Assembly: GCF_011801125.1 (NCBI RefSeq)
Contig: NZ_CP046171.1
Coordinates: 3,286,001 to 3,350,000, forward strand
Direction of reading: 5' to 3'
Origin: Nocardia brasiliensis
GTDB taxonomy: Bacteria; Actinomycetota; Actinomycetes; Mycobacteriales; Mycobacteriaceae
Length of the DNA stretch: 64,000 nucleotides
The first letter of the stretch is position 1, and every line of letters starts with the position of its first letter. Both the position numbers and the translations under genes were made by a program. Positions 1-8,533 of this stretch are shown one piece after another. Below the pieces are notes generated by a model. That model was not told the DNA's origin. It was given only the letters and a program-made list of their open reading frames with translations, and ran no database searches.

Positions 1-696
1 AAGAACACCGTCTTCGCCTTCGCCAAGGAGCACGGCATCACCTCGCCCGAGGCGTTCGGTGTTCTGCTGGCACAGCACTTCGTCGGCGCACAGCCGACCA
101 TCCACCACGCGCGGGTCAGCGTCGAGGAGTACGCCTGGGAGCGGATCGTGCTCGACCCCGGCGACGAGCAGCACTCGTTCGTACGGTCCGGTCAGGAGAC
201 CCGCACCGCGCGGGTGCATCACGACGGTGAAAAGACCTGGGTGGTAGCGGGTTTGCAAGGCCTGGTGGTACTCAACTCGACCGGCTCGGAGTTCCACGGC
301 TATCTGAAGGACAAGTACACGACCCTGAAAGAAGCCTACGACCGCATCCTGGCCACCGAGGTCAACGCGGAGTGGCGCTTCATCGCCGAGCCCGGCGACT
401 GGGACAAGGCCTACCGCCAGGCGCGCGGCGCGCTGCTGGAGGCGTTCGCCGACACCTACAGCTACTCGCTGCAGCAGACGCTGTACGCGATGGGCGAGCG
501 CGTGCTCGCGGCCTGCCCGGAGATCGGCGAGGTGCGCTTGTCGCTGCCGAACAAGCACCACTTCGTGGTCGACCTGTCCGCGTTCGGACTGACCAACGAC
601 AACGAGGTGTTCTATGCCGCCGACCGCCCCTACGGCCTGATCGAGGGCACGGTGCTGCGCGAGGACGCGCCCGCCGCGGGCCCGGCGTGGGAGTGA
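1..696 (+). CDS. pucL: Uricase (factor-independent urate hydroxylase), 5' end missing
   Basis: The reading frame is open from base 1 and encodes 231 residues, against about 300 for complete uricases, so roughly the first 60-70 residues lie outside the window. The fragment begins with the family motif KNTVFAFAKEHG and contains STGSEFHGY and the C-terminal PNKHHF stretch (about residues 183-188), where the conserved active-site histidine is expected. Uricase oxidises urate to 5-hydroxyisourate without cofactor. It is the first visible gene of a co-directional purine catabolism cluster. Hydroxyisourate hydrolase and OHCU decarboxylase, or a fusion carrying them, are not in the window and could lie upstream. 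Confidence 0.93.
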   Translation, partial: KNTVFAFAKEHGITSPEAFGVLLAQHFVGAQPTIHHARVSVEEYAWERIVLDPGDEQHSFVRSGQETRTARVHHDGEKTWVVAGLQGLVVLNSTGSEFHGYLKDKYTTLKEAYDRILATEVNAEWRFIAEPGDWDKAYRQARGALLEAFADTYSYSLQQTLYAMGERVLAACPEIGEVRLSLPNKHHFVVDLSAFGLTNDNEVFYAADRPYGLIEGTVLREDAPAAGPAWE

Positions 697-698
697 CG

Positions 699-1568
699 AT
701 GGATTTCTTGCGACCCACCGGCTGGGCCGATGCCCTGGCCATCAAAGCCGAACGCCCCGAAGCGGTGCCGATCCAGGGCGGCACCGACATGATGGTCGAA
801 CTCAACTTCGACAAGGGCAGGCCCGATGCCCTGCTCGACCTCAACCCGTGCCGGGAACTGTTCGACCACAAGGAGATCGACGGCAAGATCCGGATCGGTT
901 CCGGCGTGCCGTACGTCAAGATCATCAACCGGCTCGGCAAGCAGCTGCCGGGTCTGGCGCAGGCCTCGCGCACCGTCGGTTCGCCGCAGATCCGCAACCG
1001 CGGCACGGTCGGCGGCAATCTCGGCGGCGCCTCCCCGGCCGGTGACGCCCATCCCGCGCTGCTCGCGGGGAACGCGGTCGTCGAGGTGGAGTCGGCGGCG
1101 CGCGGCACCAGGATGATCCCGATCGACGACTTCTACCTCTGGGTGCGCAAGACCGCACTCGAGCCGGACGAGCTGATCCGGGCGATCTGGTTGGCGCCCG
1201 CCGAAGGGCCGCAATACTTTTCGAAGGTCGGCACGCGCAACGCGATGGTGATCGCGGTGTGCTCGTTCGCGATCGCGCTGTATCCGAGCGACGGGACGGT
1301 CCGCACCGGCATCGGTTCGTCGGGGCCGACCCCGCTGCGCGCCGGGCCAGCCGAGGAATTCCTGGCCACCGAGTTGCCCTGGCAGCGGCCCGCACCGCTG
1401 AACGAGCGCGTGCTGCGCGAGTTCGGTGCGCTGGTCGCGGCGGCCGCGAAGCCGATCGACGACGTCCGCGGCACCGCGGACTACCGCAAACACGCCCTCT
1501 CGGTGCTGGCCCGCCGCACGCTGGGCTGGGCATGGACGGACTACCTGACAGAAAGGAAGGCAGCCTGA
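699..1568 (+). CDS. Xanthine dehydrogenase, FAD-binding subunit
   Basis: A protein of 289 residues of the CO/xanthine dehydrogenase FAD-binding family, the middle subunit of the three-part molybdo-flavoenzyme. FAD-binding motifs are visible at IQGGTDMM (about residues 25-32) and in the GTVGGNLGGASPAGD loop (about 101-115). ATG 699 follows the uricase stop by 2 bp. A GTG at 693, overlapping that stop, would add two residues and cannot be excluded. The 3' end overlaps the next start as ATGA, which suggests translational coupling of the subunits. Confidence 0.9.
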   Translation: MDFLRPTGWADALAIKAERPEAVPIQGGTDMMVELNFDKGRPDALLDLNPCRELFDHKEIDGKIRIGSGVPYVKIINRLGKQLPGLAQASRTVGSPQIRNRGTVGGNLGGASPAGDAHPALLAGNAVVEVESAARGTRMIPIDDFYLWVRKTALEPDELIRAIWLAPAEGPQYFSKVGTRNAMVIAVCSFAIALYPSDGTVRTGIGSSGPTPLRAGPAEEFLATELPWQRPAPLNERVLREFGALVAAAAKPIDDVRGTADYRKHALSVLARRTLGWAWTDYLTERKAA

Positions 1569-2041
1569 TGCGCGTGTGCTTCGACGTGAACGGCTCGAAG
1601 GAGACCGTGGACGACGTGTGGGAGGGCGAGAGCCTGCTCTACGTGCTGCGGGAGCGGATGGGCCTGCCCGGCTCCAAGAATGCCTGTGAGCAAGGCGAAT
1701 GTGGTTCGTGCACGGTCTATTTGGATGGCACGCCGGTCTGCTCCTGCCTGGTGGCCGCCGGGCAGGTCGAGGGCCGCTCGGTACGCACCGTGGAGGGGCT
1801 CGCCGACGGCGCGGCGCTGGATCCGATGCAGCAGGCCTTCGTCGAGGCCGGCGCGGTGCAATGCGGCTTCTGCACACCCGGTCTCATCGTGCAGGCGCAC
1901 GATCTGATCGAGCACAACCCCGCGCCGTCCGACGTGGAGATCCGCGAGGCACTGGCCGGAAACCTGTGCCGCTGCACCGGTTACGAGAAGATCCTGGACG
2001 CCGTGCGGCTCGCGGCGCAGCGGAAAGCGGCGGCCCGATGA
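1568..2041 (+). CDS. Xanthine dehydrogenase, 2Fe-2S iron-sulfur subunit
   Basis: A 157-residue small subunit with both expected [2Fe-2S] sites. The plant-ferredoxin-type cluster uses Cys40, Cys45, Cys48 and Cys60 (core CEQGECGSC). The C-terminal cluster uses Cys99, Cys102, Cys134 and Cys136 (CGFC and CRC motifs). It passes electrons from the molybdenum centre to FAD. The start overlaps the FAD subunit stop as ATGA, and its own stop overlaps the deaminase start in the same way, so the genes are almost certainly one transcript. Confidence 0.93.
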   Translation: MRVCFDVNGSKETVDDVWEGESLLYVLRERMGLPGSKNACEQGECGSCTVYLDGTPVCSCLVAAGQVEGRSVRTVEGLADGAALDPMQQAFVEAGAVQCGFCTPGLIVQAHDLIEHNPAPSDVEIREALAGNLCRCTGYEKILDAVRLAAQRKAAAR

Positions 2042-3387
2042 GGACGATCATCGACAACGCCTACATCGCGCCGGTGGTCGGCCCGGAGATCCCGTCCGGG
2101 CATCTGGTGCTCGCCGACGGCCGGATCGAGGCGCTCGGCGCCGGACCCGCGCCCGCTGTGCCGGACGCGCAACGGGTCGACGGCACCGGCTGCCTGGTCA
2201 CCCCCGGCCTGGTGAACACCCACCATCACCTCTACCAGTGGGCGACCCAGGGGCTGTACCAGGACGCCACGCTGTTCGAATGGCTCACCGGCCTCTACCG
2301 CACCTGGGCGGGCATGGACGCGGAGGTGGTCTATGGCGCGGCCTCGGCCGGCCTGGGCTGGCTCGCGCTGACCGGCTGCACCACCAGCAGCGACCACCAC
2401 TACGTGTTCCCGAAGGGCCGCGGCGATCTGTTCGACGCCGAGGTGCGGGCCGCGCACGAGATCGGCATTCGCTTCCACCCGTGCCGTGGTTCGATGGACC
2501 GCGGGCAGTCCGCCGGCGGACTGCCGCCGGACGAGGTGGTCGAGGATCGCGACGAGATCCTGCTGAACACCGCGGAAACCATTGACAAATACCATGATCC
2601 GTCGTTCGACTCGATGCTGCGGGTCGCGGTGGCGCCGTGCTCGCCGTTCTCGGTGAGCGAGGGCCTGATGACCGATGCCGCCCTGCTGGCCCGCACCAAG
2701 GGCGTGCGGCTGCACACCCACCTCGCCGAGACGCTGGACGAGGAAGAGCACTGCCGCGAGCAGATGGGTTGCACCCCGGTCGAATACATGGAGAAGCTCG
2801 GCTGGCTCGGCGACGACGTGTGGTTCGCGCACGCGGTGCACCTGCACGACGCCGATATCCGCCGCTTCGCCGAGACCGGTACGGGCTCGGCGCACTGCCC
2901 GAGTTCCAATGCCCGGCTCGGTGCCGGAATCGCCAGGGTCTCCGAGCTTTTGCGGGCGGGCGCGACCGTCGGCCTCGGTGTGGACGGCGCGGCCTCCAGC
3001 GAACTGACCTCGATGGCGGGGGAGATGCGCCAGGCCATGCTGTTCCAGCGGGCCGTGCACGGCCCGACCGCGCTCACCGCGCGCCAAGCCCTGGAGATCG
3101 GCACCCTCGGCGGCGCGCGCAATCTCGGCCGTCAGCAGGAGATCGGCAGCCTCGAGGTCGGCAAGCTCGCCGATATCGCCATGTGGCGGGTGGACGGATT
3201 CCGCGCCGCCGTGGCGGATCCCGTCTGTGCCTTGGTGTTCGGCCCGACACCACCGCTGGCGCGACTGCTCGTCGGCGGCCGCACCGTGGTGGCCGAGGAC
3301 GAACTGCGCACCGTGTCGCACGACGCGGTCGGCCGGGCAGGCGCCGCCGCGCGCAAGCGGCTATTGGAACGGGAGGAAGCACGATGA
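2038..3387 (+). CDS. 8-oxoguanine deaminase (guanine-deaminase-like amidohydrolase)
   Basis: A 449-residue amidohydrolase of the TrzA/AtzA/guanine deaminase superfamily. The first metal-binding histidines are in PGLVNTHHH (residues 62-64), a further metal site is in THLAET (about 227-232), and the conserved aspartate is in VDGAAS (about 317-322). The stretch RGSMDRGQSAGGLPPD matches my recollection of proteins annotated as 8-oxoguanine deaminase rather than plain guanine deaminase; this subfamily choice was not tested. It would feed urate or xanthine into the pathway. The gene sits between the iron-sulfur and molybdenum subunits, with ATGA overlaps on both sides. Confidence 0.82.
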   Translation: MRTIIDNAYIAPVVGPEIPSGHLVLADGRIEALGAGPAPAVPDAQRVDGTGCLVTPGLVNTHHHLYQWATQGLYQDATLFEWLTGLYRTWAGMDAEVVYGAASAGLGWLALTGCTTSSDHHYVFPKGRGDLFDAEVRAAHEIGIRFHPCRGSMDRGQSAGGLPPDEVVEDRDEILLNTAETIDKYHDPSFDSMLRVAVAPCSPFSVSEGLMTDAALLARTKGVRLHTHLAETLDEEEHCREQMGCTPVEYMEKLGWLGDDVWFAHAVHLHDADIRRFAETGTGSAHCPSSNARLGAGIARVSELLRAGATVGLGVDGAASSELTSMAGEMRQAMLFQRAVHGPTALTARQALEIGTLGGARNLGRQQEIGSLEVGKLADIAMWRVDGFRAAVADPVCALVFGPTPPLARLLVGGRTVVAEDELRTVSHDAVGRAGAAARKRLLEREEAR

Positions 3388-5717
3388 CCGCGGTACGGAG
3401 CACCCGGTTCCCCGGCGAGGTCGCCGCGCCCGGCAAGGGCGGGATCGGCGAGAGCCCGCTGCGGCCCGACGGCACGCTGAAGGTCAAGGGCGAGTTCGCC
3501 TATGCCTCGGACATGTGGATGGACGGCATGCTGTGGGGCGCCACGCTGCGCAGCCCGCATCCGCGCGCCAGGATCGTGAGCATCGACATCAGCGCGGCGC
3601 TCGCGTTGCCTGGTGTGCACGCCGTGCTCACCCACGAGGATGTGCCCGGCCGCAAGTGTTTCGGCCTCGACATGACCTGGGACCAGCCGGTTCTCGCGTT
3701 CGACGAGGTGCGCCACCACGGCGAGCCGATCGCGCTGGTCGCCGCGGACCATCCCGAGATCGCGCGCCGCGCGGTCGAGGTGATCGCCATCGAATGGGAG
3801 GTGCTGACCCCCATCATCGATCCGCTCGCGGTGATCGCCGATCCCGAGGCCAACAAGGTCCAGGAGCGCGGCGGCATCGCCCGGTATCAGCCGGTGCGAG
3901 TGGGGGATATCGCGGTCGGGCGCGCCATGTCCGACGTGGTGGTGACCGGTGAGTACGAGGTCGGCATCCAGGATCAGGCGTTCCTCGGCCCGGAGGCCGG
4001 GCTGGTCGCGCCCGGCGAGGACGGTGGGCTCGACTTCTATGTCGCCACCCAGTGGATGCACAACGATCTCGATCAGATCGGTCCCTGTCTCGGCCTGTCC
4101 CCGGACCAGATTCGGATGACCATGGCCGGGGTGGGCGGCGCTTTCGGTGGCCGTGAGGACATCTCGATGCAGATCCATGCCGGGATGCTCGCGCTCTACA
4201 CCGGTAAGCCGATCAAGATGGTGTACAACCGCGAGGAGTCGTTCTTCGGGCACGTGCACCGGCACCCGGCGCAGCTGCGCTATGAATACGGCGCCACCCG
4301 CGCGGGCAAGATCGTCTTCGCCGAGGTGCGGATCGTGCTCGACGGTGGCGCGTACACCTCAGCGACGCTCAATGTCACGGGCAACGCGTCCTCGCTGGCG
4401 CTCGGCCCCTACGAGGTGCCGCACATCAAGATCGATGCCTACGGTGTGTACACCAACAACCCGCCCTGCGGCGCGATGCGCGGATTCGGTGCGGTGCAAG
4501 CCTGTTTCGCGCACGAGTCGATGATGGACAAGCTCGCGCAGGCGCTCGACCTCGATCCGGTGCGCGTCCGGCAGGTGAACGCGGTATCGCAGGGATCGAA
4601 GCTGGCGACCGGTCAGGTGGTGCACGCGCCGATGCCGATGGCCGAGATGCTCGGGCAACTGCGTGACATGCCGCTGCCCGCGCCACTGGACCCGGCCGAC
4701 ATCAGGAACCTGCCCGGCGGCGCCTCGCAGACGACCCACGGCGAGGGCGTGGTGCGCGGCGTCGGTTACGGCGTCGGCATCAAGAACATCTGCTTCTCCG
4801 AGGGTTTCGACGACTACTCGACCGCTCGGGTGCGCCTCGAGGTGATCGGCGGCGAACCCGTCGCGCTGGTGCACACCGCCGCCGCCGAGGTGGGACAGGG
4901 ACTGGTCACGGTCGAAGCGCAGATCGTGCGCACCGAACTCGGCATCGAGAAGGTGACCATCCACCCCGCCGACAATCAGATCGACAGCGCGGGTTCCTCC
5001 TCGGCCTCCCGCCAGACCTACATGACCGGCGGCGCGGTGAAGGCCGCGTGCGAGGCGGTGCGCCTGCGCGTACTCGCCCTGGCCCAGGAGCGTTTCGGCG
5101 CTACCCGCGGGCTGCGGTTGGTCGGCGGGAAGGTGGTGTCGGGCACCGGTGAGGTGTTCGCCGCGATCGTCGACCTGCTCGGCGACGAAGTCATCGAGGA
5201 GACCAGGAAATACCACCACAAGCCGACCACCGGCATGGACCCGGTGACCGGGCAGGGCGACAGCCACACGCAGCTGGCCCTGTGCGTGCACCGGGCGGTG
5301 GTGGACGTCGACACCGAACTGGGCCTGGTGAAAGTCGTTGCGCTGGACGCGGTCCAGGACGTCGGCAAGATCATGAACCGGCTCTCGCTGGAGGGCCAGA
5401 TCCACGGTGGCTCAGCGCAGGGCCTCGGCCTCGCGGTCATGGAGGAGATCCAGGTCCGCGACGGCAAGGTGCTCAACCCGTCGTTCACCGACTACTTGAT
5501 TCCCACGATTCTCGATTCGCCGCCACAGCGGCTCGAGATTCTCGAAAACGCCGACCCGCACGCCCCATACGGGCTGCGCGGCGCCGGAGAGCCACCCACG
5601 CTCTCCTCGACTCCCGCGATCGTCGCCGCCATCCGTGACGCGTGCCGAGCGGCGGGAGGAACCGTGCACATCAACCGAGTGCCGGTGCGCCCGGAAGACA
5701 TCATCCGGAGCAGTTGA
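3384..5717 (+). CDS. Xanthine dehydrogenase, molybdenum-binding subunit
   Basis: A 777-residue large subunit of the xanthine oxidase family. Molybdopterin-binding motifs are visible at GVGGAFGGRE (about residues 250-259) and GAMRGFG (about 363-369). The catalytic glutamate is expected in GLRGAGEPP (about 730-738). It hydroxylates hypoxanthine or xanthine at the molybdenum centre and works with the two smaller subunits encoded just upstream. Substrate is inferred from the uricase and allantoin context; related enzymes act on other N-heterocycles. The start overlaps the deaminase stop as ATGA. A long hairpin begins 5 bp after the stop. Confidence 0.92.
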   Translation: MTAVRSTRFPGEVAAPGKGGIGESPLRPDGTLKVKGEFAYASDMWMDGMLWGATLRSPHPRARIVSIDISAALALPGVHAVLTHEDVPGRKCFGLDMTWDQPVLAFDEVRHHGEPIALVAADHPEIARRAVEVIAIEWEVLTPIIDPLAVIADPEANKVQERGGIARYQPVRVGDIAVGRAMSDVVVTGEYEVGIQDQAFLGPEAGLVAPGEDGGLDFYVATQWMHNDLDQIGPCLGLSPDQIRMTMAGVGGAFGGREDISMQIHAGMLALYTGKPIKMVYNREESFFGHVHRHPAQLRYEYGATRAGKIVFAEVRIVLDGGAYTSATLNVTGNASSLALGPYEVPHIKIDAYGVYTNNPPCGAMRGFGAVQACFAHESMMDKLAQALDLDPVRVRQVNAVSQGSKLATGQVVHAPMPMAEMLGQLRDMPLPAPLDPADIRNLPGGASQTTHGEGVVRGVGYGVGIKNICFSEGFDDYSTARVRLEVIGGEPVALVHTAAAEVGQGLVTVEAQIVRTELGIEKVTIHPADNQIDSAGSSSASRQTYMTGGAVKAACEAVRLRVLALAQERFGATRGLRLVGGKVVSGTGEVFAAIVDLLGDEVIEETRKYHHKPTTGMDPVTGQGDSHTQLALCVHRAVVDVDTELGLVKVVALDAVQDVGKIMNRLSLEGQIHGGSAQGLGLAVMEEIQVRDGKVLNPSFTDYLIPTILDSPPQRLEILENADPHAPYGLRGAGEPPTLSSTPAIVAAIRDACRAAGGTVHINRVPVRPEDIIRSS

Positions 5718-5722
5718 TCAAC

Positions 5723-5789
5723 AGGGGCTGCGCCGGTCCGCGCGGGCGACCGGATCCCGGTGCCCGCGCGGGCAACCCGGCGCAAGCCC
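5723..5789 (+). terminator. Long multi-stem hairpin between the molybdenum subunit and permease genes
   Basis: Nested inverted repeats span 67 nt. GGGGCTGCGCCGG (5723-5735) pairs with the segment ending at 5789 with one bulged base. CCGCGCGGGC (5737-5746) pairs with 5761-5770, and ACCGG (5748-5752) pairs with CCGGT (5756-5760) around a 3-nt loop. No T-run follows, so it may be a partial terminator, an attenuator or an mRNA-stabilising structure rather than a classical terminator. The permease gene downstream still belongs to the pathway by function. Confidence 0.6.
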
Positions 5790-5866
5790 CACAACAGCAA
5801 ACCGAACCACGCGATACGGCACTACCGCCGGATCGTAGGTCGGCCATGCCCCGAGGAGGGCACGCC

Positions 5867-7309
5867 ATGACCCAAGTACAGACCCACTCCTCCGTACCGG
5901 AGCCGGCCACCGGAAGGTCCGCGCTCGACCGATATTTTCGGTTGAGCGAACGCAAAACCTCGGTATCACGCGAGATCCGCGGCGGCATCACCACTTTCGT
6001 CGCGATGGCCTACGTTATCCTGCTCGTTCCGCTGATCATCGGCGGGGTACAGGATGTCGACGGCAACACCCTCAGCATCGCCCAACTCACCACGGCCACC
6101 GCGTTTTCCGCGGGCCTGAGCACCATTCTGATGGGTTTGGTCGGCAACGTGCCGCTGGCGCTGGCCGCGGGGCTGGGCGTGGTACCGGTGGTCGCTTTCC
6201 AGGCGGCACCGCACATGACCTGGCCGCAGGCCATGGGCCTGGTCGTGCTGATGGGCGTGATCATCGTGATCCTGGCCGCCACCGGGTTGCGCACGATGAT
6301 CATCAACGCCATCCCGCTCGCGCTCAAGAACGCCATCGGCGTCGGGATCGGCATGTTCATCGCGATGATCGGCCTGGTATCGGCCGGGGTGGTCGGGCAC
6401 GGCGCGCAGACCGGCCCGCCGGTCACCCTCGGCGCGGGCGGACACCTTTCCGGTTGGCCGGTGGTGATTTTCGCGGTCGGGCTGCTGTTGATGCTGGCGC
6501 TGTTCATCCGGAAGGTGCCCGGCGCCATCCTGATCAGCATCGCCATCGCCACGGTGCTCGCCATCGTGGTCAACTCGCTGGCGAAGATCGATCCGAAGAC
6601 CTGGGGTCCGGTCGTGCCGGAGAAGCCGAGCGGGTTGTTCGCCGCGCCGGACTTCGGCCTGCTGTTCGACATCGACCTGATCGGCGGGTTCGCCAAGGCC
6701 GGCGGGCTGGTGGCCGGTGTCGTGCTGTTCACCCTGGTGCTCACCGGGTTCTTCGACGCCATGGGCACCGTGTTCGGGGTGTGCGACGAGGCGGGGCTGC
6801 TCGACGAGAAGGGCACCATGCCCGGACTCGGCAAGGTGCTGACCGTCGACGGTGTCGGCCAGATCATCGGTGGTCTCAGCGGCGGGGCGGGCAACACCGT
6901 CTATGTCGAGTCCGCGACGGGCGTCGGTGAGGGCGCACGTACCGGCTTGACCAGTGTGGTGACCGGTGGATTGTTCTGCCTCGCGGTGTTTTTCACCCCG
7001 CTGGCCGCGGTGGTGCCGATCCAGGCCGCCGCACCCGCGCTGGTGCTGGTCGGCGCGCTGATGATGACGCAGGCCCGCAAGATCGACTGGTCGGACCTGG
7101 AAGTCGCGGTGCCCGCCTTCCTGACCATCGTGCTGATGCCGTTCACCTACTCGATCACCAACGGGGTCGGCGCGGGTGTGATCGCCTACGTGGTGATCAA
7201 GGCGGCCCGCGGAAAGTTCCGCGAAATCCATTGGCTCATCTGGGTGGTCGGGGTGGTGTTCGCCGGCTACTTCGGCATCTCGGCCATCGAACTACTGCTC
7301 GGCGGATAG
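5867..7309 (+). CDS. NCS2/AzgA-type purine permease
   Basis: A 480-residue polytopic membrane protein with many hydrophobic segments. It has features of the AzgA (adenine/guanine/hypoxanthine) branch of nucleobase permeases: the early GGITTFVAMAYVILL segment, GFFDAMGTVFGV, and a late GGAGNTVYVESATGVGEGARTG loop. It probably imports hypoxanthine, xanthine or related purines for the dehydrogenase encoded upstream; the exact substrate cannot be read from sequence. ATG 5867 was chosen because a strong AGGAGGG ribosome-binding site lies 8 nt upstream. An in-frame ATG at 5846 lacks such a site. Confidence 0.88.
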   Translation: MTQVQTHSSVPEPATGRSALDRYFRLSERKTSVSREIRGGITTFVAMAYVILLVPLIIGGVQDVDGNTLSIAQLTTATAFSAGLSTILMGLVGNVPLALAAGLGVVPVVAFQAAPHMTWPQAMGLVVLMGVIIVILAATGLRTMIINAIPLALKNAIGVGIGMFIAMIGLVSAGVVGHGAQTGPPVTLGAGGHLSGWPVVIFAVGLLLMLALFIRKVPGAILISIAIATVLAIVVNSLAKIDPKTWGPVVPEKPSGLFAAPDFGLLFDIDLIGGFAKAGGLVAGVVLFTLVLTGFFDAMGTVFGVCDEAGLLDEKGTMPGLGKVLTVDGVGQIIGGLSGGAGNTVYVESATGVGEGARTGLTSVVTGGLFCLAVFFTPLAAVVPIQAAAPALVLVGALMMTQARKIDWSDLEVAVPAFLTIVLMPFTYSITNGVGAGVIAYVVIKAARGKFREIHWLIWVVGVVFAGYFGISAIELLLGG

Positions 7310-7322
7310 AACGGCGACAACC

Positions 7323-8390
7323 ATGCGTGACCTCGCGACAGAACTCCTGCACTTGCACGCGGCGGGCAAGTCCTACGCCGTCGCCACAGTTATCGGCGTC
7401 AGCGGCAGTGCGCCGCGACCGCCCGGCGCCGCCCTCGCGGTCGACGCCGAAGGCATTGTCATCGGCAGCATTTCCGGTGGCTGCGTCGAGGGCGCGGTGT
7501 ACGAGCTCTGCCGCGAGGCACTGCGCACCGGGCAGCCGGTGCGCGAAAGTTTCGGCTACAGCGACGAGGACGCCTTCGCCGTCGGGCTGACCTGCGGCGG
7601 CACCATCGAGGTGTTCGTCCAGCCGATCACCCCCGCGCAGTTCGACACCATCGAGGCGCTGCTGCGCTCGGTCGAGCCGGTCGCGCTGGTCCGGGACGTG
7701 AACACCGGCGCCACCATGGCTTTGGGGTCATGGTGGACGCTCGGTGCCACCTTCGACCCGGTGGTCGCGGCGGAGGCGCGGGCCATGCTCGACGCGGGCA
7801 GCACCGGCCTGCGGGTCATCGGCTGCGACGACCGGGAGGTCACGGTGTTCGTCGAGTCCGCCGTGCCGCCGCCGCGGATGATCGTCTTCGGCGCTATCGA
7901 TTTCGCCGCGGCGCTCACCCGGATCGGTCGGTTTCTCGGCTATCACGTCACCGTCTGCGACGCCCGTCCGTTGTTCGCCACAAAGGCACGCTTTCCGGAC
8001 GCCGACGAGGTCGTGGTCGACTGGCCCGACCGGTATCTGCGGCACACCGCGGTAGACGCGCGCACCGTGCTGTGCGTCCTGACCCATGATCCCAAGTTCG
8101 ATATCCCGTTGCTGGAGTTGGCCTTACGGATGCCTGTCGCCTACGTGGGCGCGATGGGGTCGCGCCGCACGCACGAGGACCGGATGGCGGGACTGCGCAG
8201 CGCGGGCCTGTCGGAAACCGAACTGTCCGCGCTGCATTCACCGATCGGACTCGATCTCGGCGGACGCACCCCCGAGGAGACCGCGGTAGCCATCGCCGCG
8301 GAGATCGTCGCGGTCCGCCGCGGCGGTTCGGCGCAGCCGTTGCGCGCGAGCGGCGGACCGATTCATCGCGACCTGATCCCCACGTGGTGA
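7323..8390 (+). CDS. xdhC: XdhC/CoxI family molybdenum cofactor maturation protein
   Basis: A 355-residue protein with an N-terminal XdhC/CoxI domain (GSISGGCVEGAV, about residues 50-61) and a C-terminal Rossmann-type domain. The conserved VGAMGSRRTHEDR and LDLGGRTPEETAVAIAAEI stretches are both present. XdhC proteins bind and sulfurate the molybdenum cofactor and deliver it to xanthine dehydrogenase. The nucleotide-binding loop reads FGAIDFA rather than the more usual G-x-G form. It follows the permease by 13 bp, in the same direction as the rest of the cluster. Confidence 0.88.
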   Translation: MRDLATELLHLHAAGKSYAVATVIGVSGSAPRPPGAALAVDAEGIVIGSISGGCVEGAVYELCREALRTGQPVRESFGYSDEDAFAVGLTCGGTIEVFVQPITPAQFDTIEALLRSVEPVALVRDVNTGATMALGSWWTLGATFDPVVAAEARAMLDAGSTGLRVIGCDDREVTVFVESAVPPPRMIVFGAIDFAAALTRIGRFLGYHVTVCDARPLFATKARFPDADEVVVDWPDRYLRHTAVDARTVLCVLTHDPKFDIPLLELALRMPVAYVGAMGSRRTHEDRMAGLRSAGLSETELSALHSPIGLDLGGRTPEETAVAIAAEIVAVRRGGSAQPLRASGGPIHRDLIPTW

Positions 8391-8407
8391 TCGCGCCGCG
8401 CCGCGAT
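8390..8407 (+). terminator. Possible weak terminator after xdhC
   Basis: ATCGCG (8390-8395) and CGCGAT (8402-8407) form a 6-bp stem with a 6-nt loop, followed by ATATTTCC. It begins within the xdhC stop codon. Together with the longer AT-rich gap that follows, it may separate the xdh part of the cluster from the glyoxylate part. The stem is short, so this call is tentative. Confidence 0.35.
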
Positions 8408-8533
8408 ATTTCCGCGCTGGAGCATCATACAAATTCGACTTCGGAATGATCGGCCGATTTGGGCTGATCTCAGCTATCCGAAAACTGTGCAATCCCTGCA
8501 TACTTGGTGAAATTCGACACAAAGGACCCGATT
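8408..8533 (+). promoter_or_regulatory. Intergenic region likely carrying an internal promoter of the purine cluster
   Basis: This is the longest AT-enriched gap in the first 10 kb. It contains two copies of AAATTCGAC (8431-8439 and 8510-8518). An AAAGGA ribosome-binding site precedes ATG 8534. No confident -35/-10 pair was identified. Its position suggests separate transcription of the following genes. Confidence 0.35.

Noticed and set aside
1981..3321. 446-codon minus-strand frame across the 8-oxoguanine deaminase
   Set aside because: It is a shadow of a well-supported gene, with His/Arg/Gly-rich composition typical of antisense frames in GC-rich DNA.
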